Of a stretch of 30,303 nt of DNA, positions 23,408-30,303 are shown in pieces. A program made the translations under genes and the position numbers. Under the pieces are notes generated by a model, which saw nothing but the letters and a program-made list of their open reading frames with translations, searched no databases and had not been told where the DNA came from. The first letter of the stretch is position 1, and each line of letters starts with the position of its first letter. Source of the DNA: CANJSG01 sp038203875 (GTDB lineage: Bacteria; Verrucomicrobiota; Verrucomicrobiia; Limisphaerales; CANJSG01); the NCBI GenBank assembly GCA_038203875.1, contig JBBRDN010000030.1, positions 1 to 30,303 of the forward strand. The letters run 5' to 3'.

Positions 23408-26400
23408 ATGAAGCCGTTCCCAACGTTTGTTGCCGCTTGTTCGTTCGCCGCAGCTGCCACATCCCTCCTGAGTGCCGATATCGCTGGATCAGCCAGCAAG
23501 AATTCCGAACTGAAACCGTATCCGCGCTCGCCCATTCCGGAATCCTCGCCCGCTTCATCGGAAACGGAAAACCGTTCGCGGCAGTTCAAGATTCCTGCGG
23601 GCATGAAGCTCGACCTGTGGGCCGCCGAACCCATGTTGGCCAACGCGGTTTCGTTCTGCTTCGACGAAAAAGGGCGCGTCTTTGTTTCCGAGACTCACCG
23701 CTACCGGACCAGTGTGCTCGATATCCGGCACTACATGTTCATGCTGGAGGATGATCTGGCATGCCGGACGATCGAGGACCGCACGGCGATGGTGAAAAAA
23801 CACTTCGGCACCAAGTGGACCGATCTGGCCATCGAATCCGAAGTCATCCGGCTTCTCGAAGACCGCTCCGGTTCCGGCAAGGCCGACTTCAGCTCAATCT
23901 ACGCGGACAAGTTCAACACCGAGTTGGACGGCATCGCTTCGGGCGTCCTGGCGCGAAAAGGCAAACTCTGGTTCACCAATATCCCCGAGCTGACGCTCCT
24001 CGAAGGCACCGACTCCAACGGCCACGCTATCTCCCGAAAGTCGGTGAGCCGGGGCTACGGCGTGCGTTTCAGCTACACCGGCCACGACATGCACGGCCTC
24101 GCCATCGGACCCGACGGGCGCCTCTACTTCAGCTTCGGCGACCGGGCCGCGAACGTCCTGACCAAGGAGGGACGCCGTCTCATGTTCCCCGACGAAGGCG
24201 GTGTCTTCCGCTCCGAACTCGACGGCTCCAATCTCGAGGTCTTCGCCCACGGCCTGCGCAATCCGCAGGAACTCGCCTTTAACGAATACGGAGATCTCTT
24301 CACCGGCGACAACGACTCCGATCAGGGCGATCGCGAGCGGTGGATTTACATCGTGGAAGGTTCCGACTCCGGATGGCGGGTCGGTTACCAGCACGCGCCA
24401 TTGGGTAATGCCGGCCCATGGAACATGGAACGCCTTTGGGTTCCGAGTTTCGACGGTCAGGCCGCCTATGTCCTCCCACCCGTCGCCAACATCGCCGACG
24501 GCCCGAGCGGTCTCGTCCACAACCCCGGCACGGGGCTTTCTCAAAAACTCGATGGCCGATTCTTCCTCGCCTACTTCAAGGGTGCCAGCGCCAGCAGCGG
24601 CGTCTCCAGCCTTGCGGCCAAGCGCGACGGCGCGGGCTATGTTCTGACCGCCCATGAGAGTTTCATCGGCAACGCGCTTCCGGCCGACGTCGACATCGGC
24701 CCTGATGGCTCGATCTATTTCGCCGACTGGGGTGAAGGATGGGAGCGGACCAAGAAGAGCCGAATCTATCGTCTGACGGATACGGAAGCCGCGAAGCAGC
24801 CAATCGTAGCCGAAACCAAACGCCTCATCGGCCAAGGCTTCGAAGCCACCACGACGACCAACCTCCTGGGCTTTCTTGAGCACAAGAACATGCGCGTTCG
24901 CCAGGAAGCGCAGTTCGAATTGGCCGCCCGCGGCAGCGAAGCGCTGCCGCTCCTGAAGCAGGTCGCCCTTACCGGAAAGAACCCGTTCGCCCGCATGCAC
25001 GCGATCTGGGGAATGGGCCAGATCGGTCGCAAAGGCAAAACCGCCCTGATCGATCCGACCAAGGACATCGCCGACTCGCTCGTGACCCTGCTCAAGGATC
25101 CCGACGCCGAAATCCGCGCGCAGGTTCTCAGAACCCTCGCCGACGGCAGCGGCCCGACCGTCCTCGCTCCCGTCATCAAGGCGATGGAAGACGCTAGCCC
25201 GCGCGTTCGTTCGTTCGCCGCGCAGGCGGTCGCCAAACTCGCGGGTCCAGCCGCCTTCGAAGGCATCACCAAACTGCTTTGGCAGAACAACGGCGCCGAC
25301 CGCGTCCTGCAACACGTCGGTGCGATGGGCTTGGCCAAGTCGGCCACCATCGATCAACGCGTCGCCGCGTCGAAGGACGTTTCCCCTGCGGTTCGCAAAG
25401 CCACCGCGGTCGCCTTCCGCATGCGCGGTGAAGCCGAGATCGCTCCGATGCTGCACGACACGGATCCGCTCATCGCGCTCGAAGCAGCCCGGGCCATCAA
25501 CGACCAACCGATCCTCGGTGCCCAACTGGCGCTCGCCGCCATGGGCGATTCCGACGCGTTGACCGGCGTTCTCAAGTCGTTCGGAACTCTTCCTCGGACG
25601 TTCATGCCCACCGGCACCGACACAGAAATCCGCGACGTTCGCGAAGGCCAGCCAATGCCTTGGGGAAATGCGCCGGTTGACCAGCTTACGCCGATGCTCC
25701 TCCGCATTGTGAACGCCAACTTCCGGTCGGGCACCGCGACGGACGCCGGGCGCCTTCCGGCGATCGCCCTGCGCAGCGACGTCTCAAATCTGATTCGGAC
25801 CGAGGCCTTGTTTGCGCTCGCAAACTGGGCGACTCCCCATCAGCGCGACCGTATCGTTGGCATCTATCGTCCGATCGAGGGCAGAAGCCCGGTGGCCGCC
25901 CAGACCGCCTTCGCCCCGCACATCCCTGCCCTGCTGAAACAACAGAACGAAGCCGTCCAGATCGCTGCCTGCGCCGCAATCGCCCGCCTCCAGATGATTG
26001 ACGCGGGACCGGAACTGAAGGACGGCCTGGCGAATCTCAAAAACTCGCCCAAAGCCCGCGCAGCGATGCTCGGCGCCCTCGGCGAACTACGCTCGCCGCT
26101 CCTCGCCCAAGCGATCATTGATGTGGAGAAGGACGAGGCCGCCGACGTCCGCAAGGAAGCCGGTCGCTGGATGGCCTCCGTTAATAAAGGCGGCGCGTTG
26201 GCGTCGCTTGAGAAGACGATCGAAACCGCGCCCATCGGCGAGCAGCAGTCGGCCTTCATCAACCTTGGCGCCATTCAGGACCCCGGTGCCGACGCCTTCA
26301 TCGCGAAGTGGCTTGGCAAGTTGACCGCCGGTGAAGCGCCCAAGGAGCTCGCCCTCGAAATCGTCCAAGCCGCCGCCGGCCGCGAAGCGGAAAACGTCAA

Positions 26401-26890
26401 GGACGCCTTGGCCGCCTATCAGGCCAGGAAGGGCAACAGCCCCGTGGCGAAGTTCCAAGAATCCCTCTTCGGCGGGAACGCCGTGAATGGCCGGAAAGTG
26501 TTCTTCGAAAAAGCCGAGGCCAGCTGCCTCCGTTGCCACAAGGTCATGGGCGAAGGCGGCGAAGCCGGACCCGAGCTCACCGGCATCGCTTCCAAACGCG
26601 ACCGCGCCTACTTCCTCGAATCCATCGTCACACCGAACGCCCAGATCGCCCCGGGCTTTGAGAGCGTCCTTGTCACCAAGAACAACGGCCAGCAGATCGC
26701 CGGCATTGTCCGCAGTGAAACCCCCACCGACCTCGTGATCATCTCGCCGGAAGACGGCATGGTCACCGTCAAGAAAGCGGACGTTAAGTCCCGCGAAAAG
26801 AGCCCTTCCGGCATGCTTGAAGGCGTCGCCGACGCGATCGGTGCCCGCGACCTCCGGGACGTCATCGAGTATCTGTCATCGCTGAAGTGA
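23408..26890 (+). CDS. PVC-type exported propeller/HEAT/cytochrome c protein (membrane-bound dehydrogenase-like)
   Basis: A 1160-residue exported protein typical of Planctomycetota and Verrucomicrobiota. The N-terminal signal (~1-23) is followed by an Ser/Pro-rich linker. A six-bladed beta-propeller of the soluble glucose dehydrogenase/PVC type spans ~57-455 (FKIPAGMKLDLWAAEPMLAN, KGRVFVSETHRYR, GHDMHGLAIGPDGRLYFSFGDR, GLRNPQELAFNEYGDLFTGDN, DVDIGPDGSIYFADWGEG). A long alpha-solenoid of HEAT-like repeats follows at ~470-1000. The end is a PVC-type c-type cytochrome domain with C1040-x-x-C1043-H1044 (ASCLRCHKV) and GPELTGIASKRDRAYFLESI. Family members are thought to oxidise sugars or other carbon compounds in the periplasm with electrons passed to haem; the substrate is not known. 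Monocistronic by context: 619 bases upstream gap and a strong terminator downstream. Confidence 0.92.
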   Translation: MKPFPTFVAACSFAAAATSLLSADIAGSASKNSELKPYPRSPIPESSPASSETENRSRQFKIPAGMKLDLWAAEPMLANAVSFCFDEKGRVFVSETHRYRTSVLDIRHYMFMLEDDLACRTIEDRTAMVKKHFGTKWTDLAIESEVIRLLEDRSGSGKADFSSIYADKFNTELDGIASGVLARKGKLWFTNIPELTLLEGTDSNGHAISRKSVSRGYGVRFSYTGHDMHGLAIGPDGRLYFSFGDRAANVLTKEGRRLMFPDEGGVFRSELDGSNLEVFAHGLRNPQELAFNEYGDLFTGDNDSDQGDRERWIYIVEGSDSGWRVGYQHAPLGNAGPWNMERLWVPSFDGQAAYVLPPVANIADGPSGLVHNPGTGLSQKLDGRFFLAYFKGASASSGVSSLAAKRDGAGYVLTAHESFIGNALPADVDIGPDGSIYFADWGEGWERTKKSRIYRLTDTEAAKQPIVAETKRLIGQGFEATTTTNLLGFLEHKNMRVRQEAQFELAARGSEALPLLKQVALTGKNPFARMHAIWGMGQIGRKGKTALIDPTKDIADSLVTLLKDPDAEIRAQVLRTLADGSGPTVLAPVIKAMEDASPRVRSFAAQAVAKLAGPAAFEGITKLLWQNNGADRVLQHVGAMGLAKSATIDQRVAASKDVSPAVRKATAVAFRMRGEAEIAPMLHDTDPLIALEAARAINDQPILGAQLALAAMGDSDALTGVLKSFGTLPRTFMPTGTDTEIRDVREGQPMPWGNAPVDQLTPMLLRIVNANFRSGTATDAGRLPAIALRSDVSNLIRTEALFALANWATPHQRDRIVGIYRPIEGRSPVAAQTAFAPHIPALLKQQNEAVQIAACAAIARLQMIDAGPELKDGLANLKNSPKARAAMLGALGELRSPLLAQAIIDVEKDEAADVRKEAGRWMASVNKGGALASLEKTIETAPIGEQQSAFINLGAIQDPGADAFIAKWLGKLTAGEAPKELALEIVQAAAGREAENVKDALAAYQARKGNSPVAKFQESLFGGNAVNGRKVFFEKAEASCLRCHKVMGEGGEAGPELTGIASKRDRAYFLESIVTPNAQIAPGFESVLVTKNNGQQIAGIVRSETPTDLVIISPEDGMVTVKKADVKSREKSPSGMLEGVADAIGARDLRDVIEYLSSLK

Positions 26891-26918
26891 TCCGCGCCGG
26901 ACAAACCAAGTTCTGACC

Positions 26919-26948
26919 AAACCCGGACGGCCTTCCGTCCGGGTTTCT
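26919..26948 (+). terminator. Factor-independent terminator after the PVC cytochrome gene
   Basis: AAACCCGGACGG (26919-26930) pairs perfectly with CCGTCCGGGTTT (26935-26946) around a CCTT tetraloop, giving a 12-base-pair stem with a T-rich right side, 28 bases after the stop at 26890. Confidence 0.92.
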
Positions 26949-27062
26949 TGTTGGTGGACCACTTTCCCGTTGGACATGCGACGGAGCAGAGGCATAAACG
27001 CTCCAGCCATGGGTGAGGAAGCAGCTCTGACGGAGGTTCATTCGCACCACAGGACATCCTTC

Positions 27063-29225
27063 ATGCGAAGGTTGTATCTGCTGCGCGCGATCATCGTCGC
27101 CTCACTCGTCATCGCGCTCGGGCTGCAATCCTCCCAAGCCCAGTCCCCGGCCAACCTCCAGTTCGACGTCTTTCTCGGCCTCGATCAATACGCCCGGCAG
27201 GGCGCCTGGTTTCCGCTCGTCTGCGAAGTGAAGAACGACGGGGCCGGGTTCAGCGGAACGATCGAGGTCACCAGTGGAAGCCAAAAACGCCGGATGCCCA
27301 TCGAGCTTCCGACGGGCACGCTCAAGCGCGTCACCATCCCGCTGTTCAGCACCGCCAACAACAGCCAGTTCCGGATAGTCCTCCGCGATGACCGCGGAAC
27401 CATTCGTTCCGACCAGCAGCAGCAATATCCGCGTCGCGGCTTTCTGCAGTCGGACGTTCCCCTGATGGCCGCGATCCCGCGCACTGCGGCAGGAATGCCC
27501 ACGTTTGTCCAAGGTCGGCTGGCGAATCCGGATCTCCAGGTTTCCGCCGCCCGCCTGACTCCGGAGCTCTTCCCGGACAATCCCATCACCCTCCAGTCGG
27601 CCACCGCCATTTACCTCAACACCGAGCGCGCGATCAGCCTGCGTCCGCAACAGGTCGATGCCCTGCTCGCGTGGTTGGATGGCGGCGGACATCTCGTCAT
27701 CGGCTTGGACCAGATCGGCCAGGTGAACGCCACGCCCTGGCTCCGCGACCTCGTCAATGCCGACCTGGTCAACGTCCGCAACATCGCCGGCGGACGCGCC
27801 ATCAGCGAATGGACCGGCCAACTGACGAACCGCTGGAACGAAATCGACCGCCGAACCGGAACCGGTAACCAGACCTTCAACCAGAACTCGAAGCAGCCGC
27901 AGAATTTTCGACAGGCCATCGTCGTCGATCCGTCCTTCCTCACGAACATCCTGACCACGATCGAAGCAAAACCGCGCGATGGATCCGTAACCATCCAGGC
28001 CGAAGGGATTCCTCTGATGTATCAGCGGGGACACGGACGCGGGCGTGTTAGTGTGTTGACGTTTGATCCAGAGCGTCAGCCGTTCGTCGGATACCTCGGT
28101 CGTGCCGGGTTCTGGACGCGGCTCGTGGAGGCGCCGGACTTCCTTTACAGCGGTTCCGACAACCAGCGTTACGGCCGGCAGAGTTTCGATGCGGCCATCG
28201 GATCGCTCATCGAAACCACGCAGGTCCGCAAGCTTTCCCTCGGCTGGCTTCTCCTCCTGCTCATCGCCTACGCGGCGATCATCGGACCGTTCGACTACGT
28301 GCTCGTCCGCCGGCTCAAGCGGCCGATGCTCACCTGGATCACCTTTCCGTCCTACGTCGTCCTCTTCTCCATCACCATCTACGTCATCGGCTACAAGCTC
28401 CGCGCCGGGAAACTGGAATGGAATGAACTCAGCATCATCGACGTCCTCGACGGCGGCAAACAACCCGTCTGGCGCGGCAAGACCTACGGCTCTCTTTATT
28501 CGCCGCAGAACGCGCATTACCCGTTGGCCGTGACCAATGCCCTTGCGTCGCTACGGGGTGAGGCGCGCAGTTACTACGGCAACACCGGCGGCTCCGAAAG
28601 CTACGGGCTCACCCAGGTCGGCAACGGCTTCACCGGTGAGATCATCGTTCCCATCTGGGTCAGCCAGTTGTGCGTCTCCGACTGGATGAAGCCGGGCTCA
28701 CCGTCGTTCAGCATCTCCGCCGAACCCACGGCGAACGGCCAGAAGGTCCACGTAAAAAACCTGCTTAACCGCACCGTCGGTCCGGCCGTGATCGCGGCGG
28801 GCCGGCGGATGGTCCGCGTCGAAACGATCAAGGCCGGGGAGCAGGTCTCCGTCGAGATCTCGGAATCCGGCGCGAGTAAATTGATCACCAGTGAACTTGC
28901 GGGGCTGAATCAGCAATTGGTCCAGGCAGTCGGCGTTCGCAGTTCATCGTTCGACACCGGAAACGCCGGCGTCCGGCGCTCAGTCCGCAGCGACTTCCCG
29001 TCGATCGGATTCATCGACGAGTTGAACCAGAATTCCGAAAGCCACTCGTCGTTCACCGCTCCGGATGGTCTCAACCTCTCCCCCCTGCTCCGCCAGAACC
29101 AGGCCGTCGTGCTGATCCTCGACGAGGGACCACGCTCCGGCCCTTCGCTTCCCGCGTTCACTCCGGACCAAGGCAAAATCCAAACGCTCTGGCGGATCGC
29201 CACCAGAATCGGACCGGCAAAATGA
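27063..29225 (+). CDS. Large exported membrane protein linked to an ABC transporter, function unknown
   Basis: A 720-residue protein. An N-terminal signal (RRLYLLRAIIVASLVIALGL, ending QSSQAQS) precedes a beta-rich extracytoplasmic domain (~20-390). That domain includes a segment resembling a class I glutamine-amidotransferase-like Rossmann region (LRPQQVDALLAWLDGGGHLVIGLDQ). Two transmembrane helices follow at ~393-412 (LGWLLLLLIAYAAIIG) and ~424-447. A C-terminal extracytoplasmic part has SRGEARSYYG-like regions and no known motif. The start is taken at ATG 27063, where the signal begins, although the frame is open to 26970. A short gap of 9 bases separates it from the ABC ATPase, so it is an operon. 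Similar large proteins accompany ABC-2-like exporters in PVC bacteria; the glutamine-amidotransferase assignment is tentative. Confidence 0.82.
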   Translation: MRRLYLLRAIIVASLVIALGLQSSQAQSPANLQFDVFLGLDQYARQGAWFPLVCEVKNDGAGFSGTIEVTSGSQKRRMPIELPTGTLKRVTIPLFSTANNSQFRIVLRDDRGTIRSDQQQQYPRRGFLQSDVPLMAAIPRTAAGMPTFVQGRLANPDLQVSAARLTPELFPDNPITLQSATAIYLNTERAISLRPQQVDALLAWLDGGGHLVIGLDQIGQVNATPWLRDLVNADLVNVRNIAGGRAISEWTGQLTNRWNEIDRRTGTGNQTFNQNSKQPQNFRQAIVVDPSFLTNILTTIEAKPRDGSVTIQAEGIPLMYQRGHGRGRVSVLTFDPERQPFVGYLGRAGFWTRLVEAPDFLYSGSDNQRYGRQSFDAAIGSLIETTQVRKLSLGWLLLLLIAYAAIIGPFDYVLVRRLKRPMLTWITFPSYVVLFSITIYVIGYKLRAGKLEWNELSIIDVLDGGKQPVWRGKTYGSLYSPQNAHYPLAVTNALASLRGEARSYYGNTGGSESYGLTQVGNGFTGEIIVPIWVSQLCVSDWMKPGSPSFSISAEPTANGQKVHVKNLLNRTVGPAVIAAGRRMVRVETIKAGEQVSVEISESGASKLITSELAGLNQQLVQAVGVRSSSFDTGNAGVRRSVRSDFPSIGFIDELNQNSESHSSFTAPDGLNLSPLLRQNQAVVLILDEGPRSGPSLPAFTPDQGKIQTLWRIATRIGPAK

Positions 29226-29234
29226 GTTCATACC

Positions 29235-30185
29235 ATGTCTGAAGCACCTCCCAGCATTCCGGCGGTCGAAACCTCCGGCCTGACGCGTTCCTACGGGTCC
29301 ATGGTCGCGCTCAACAACCTGAACCTCACCGTCCAGCGCGGCGACCTCTTCGGCTTCATCGGCTCCAACGGCGCCGGCAAGACCACGTCGCTCCGCATCC
29401 TTGCGACCTTCCTCCAGCCCACTTCCGGCACCGCCCGCGTGCTCGGCTCCGACGTCGTCACCGACCCCGACGCCGTCCGACGCAAGATCGGCTACATGCC
29501 GGACTTCTTCGGCGTCTATAAGGACATGGAGGTCACCGAGTATCTCGACTTCTTCGGCGCGTGCTACCGGCTGCCCGCCGCCAAACGCGAGAAGACCATC
29601 GGCGACGTGCTGGAGCTGGTCGGCTTGACGGAGAAGAAGGGCGCCTTGATCGGCGCGCTCAGCCGCGGCATGCAGCAGCGCATCGGCCTCGCCCGCGTGC
29701 TCATCCATGATCCCGATCTGCTGCTCCTCGATGAACCCGCCTCCGGCCTCGATCCGCGTGCGCGCATCGAGATGATGGCCATTCTTCTGGAACTCCAGCG
29801 TCTCGGTAAAACCATCATCATCTCCTCCCACATCCTCAGCGAACTCCAGACGCTCTGTAACCGCTGCGCCATCATCGAGCGCGGCAAGCTTATCTACACC
29901 GGCCCCGTTTCTGGAGCCGGCGGCGACCTGGCCGACGCCACGATCATGTGGGTCACGACACCGGAAGCCGACCGCGCTCTCCCGATTCTGACCGCGCTGC
30001 CGGACGTGCGCGAAGGCGAGGTCGTTGATGGCAAGGTGAAGCTAACCTTGAAACACAAGGACGCCGACGCGTCGCAGATCGCTGTGGCCATGGTCCAGAA
30101 CGGCCTTCGCCTGACCGGCCTGCGCGAAGAGGAAATCGGCTTGGAAGAAGTCTTCCTCCGCGTGACCAAGGGCGAGACGCAGTAG
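29235..30185 (+). CDS. ABC transporter ATP-binding protein (ABC-2/Nod/DRA-like export type)
   Basis: A 316-residue nucleotide-binding subunit. Motifs: Walker A GSNGAGKT (43-50), Q-loop region ATFLQPTSG and IGYMPD, signature LSRGMQQR (142-149), Walker B LLLLDEPASGLD (162-173) and H-loop ISSHILSEL (H199). The C-terminal ~110 residues form the accessory domain common in exporters of the CcmA/NatA/ABC-2 type, with EEIGLEEVFLRVTKG near the end. It starts 9 bases after the large membrane protein and is followed by a permease gene 18 bases on; the three make one export-type or gliding-like ABC operon. The substrate is not inferable. Confidence 0.94.
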   Translation: MSEAPPSIPAVETSGLTRSYGSMVALNNLNLTVQRGDLFGFIGSNGAGKTTSLRILATFLQPTSGTARVLGSDVVTDPDAVRRKIGYMPDFFGVYKDMEVTEYLDFFGACYRLPAAKREKTIGDVLELVGLTEKKGALIGALSRGMQQRIGLARVLIHDPDLLLLDEPASGLDPRARIEMMAILLELQRLGKTIIISSHILSELQTLCNRCAIIERGKLIYTGPVSGAGGDLADATIMWVTTPEADRALPILTALPDVREGEVVDGKVKLTLKHKDADASQIAVAMVQNGLRLTGLREEEIGLEEVFLRVTKGETQ

Positions 30186-30203
30186 CGCCCGACCGGATCG
30201 CGA

Positions 30204-30303
30204 ATGCGCTTCTTCCCGATCATCCACCGCGAACTGCTGATCGCCGGTCGCCGAGGGAATACCTATCTCGGGCGACTGATCGCCGTGGGTGCGATGTCGG
30301 CCA
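30204..30303 (+). CDS. ABC transporter permease, N-terminal fragment (runs off the window)
   Basis: The last 100 bases encode the start of a protein: MRFFPIIHRELLIAGRRGNT then YLGRLIAVGAM. A positively charged cytoplasmic lead (RELLIAGRR) before the first helix is typical of ABC-2 permease subunits. Position, 18 bases after the ATPase stop, supports this. The rest lies outside the window, so size and domain content are unknown. Confidence 0.65.
   Translation, partial: MRFFPIIHRELLIAGRRGNTYLGRLIAVGAMSA

Noticed and set aside
23894..25525. 543-codon minus-strand frame opposite the PVC cytochrome gene
   Set aside because: Antisense shadow; the plus-strand propeller, HEAT repeats and CxxCH are clear.
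27102..28517. 471-codon minus-strand frame opposite the large exported protein
   Set aside because: Antisense shadow; the plus-strand product has a signal peptide and helices and fits the operon.

Overview
The window is about 30 kb of GC-rich bacterial chromosome, most likely from the Verrucomicrobiota or a close PVC-group relative. Pointers are a very long exported propeller/HEAT/cytochrome c protein of the PVC type (23408-26890), a long plant/cyanobacterial-style IspH, genes that mostly lack a clear Shine-Dalgarno sequence, and a HemQ-type coproheme decarboxylase. No phage, insertion sequence, CRISPR array or rRNA was recognised. Three tRNA genes are present: Pro-TGG, Arg-CCG and Arg-CCT.

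Layout. 1-1190 is the 3' part of a type II secretion secretin, convergent with tRNA-Pro. 1392-3785 is an ispH-dGTPase pair followed by tRNA-Arg(CCG). 4214-5071 is a reverse-strand transglutaminase-like protein. 5559-7386 is a molybdate uptake cluster: a small family protein, modA and modB, with no modC in the window. 7534-9046 encodes an exported intradiol ring-cleavage dioxygenase and an exported dienelactone hydrolase. 9074-10861 is a decayed patch holding two broken divergent genes: a catechol-2,3-dioxygenase-like VOC protein and an AmtB ammonium channel that lacks its 5' end. 10923-12147 is a reverse-strand cluster: a 50-residue charged protein, an exported fibronectin-III protein with a nuclease-toxin-like C-terminal domain, and a translationally coupled zinc-ribbon protein.

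After an 860-base stretch without a convincing gene comes tRNA-Arg(CCT). Next is a membrane adenylate cyclase with a collagen-like insert in its sensor region (13127-15058). 15079-20757 is a five-gene reverse-strand run with 62-76 base gaps: uronate isomerase-like protein, bifunctional nuclease-family protein, HolA, STAS protein and a Rep/PcrA-type helicase. Divergent from it, 20841-22046 encodes a degenerate receiver-domain protein followed by HemQ, ending in a clear terminator. A lone pilin-like protein (22309-22788) and the giant PVC cytochrome/dehydrogenase-like protein follow, the latter with a textbook terminator. The window closes with the start of an ABC export-type operon: a large exported/membrane protein, an ATPase and a truncated permease.

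The content is mostly core metabolism mixed with PVC-type accessory genes. The most unusual items are the FnIII/toxin-like cluster, the collagen-like insert in the cyclase, the apparently extracytoplasmic aromatic ring-cleavage pair, the modC-less mod operon and the adjacent pseudogene pair.
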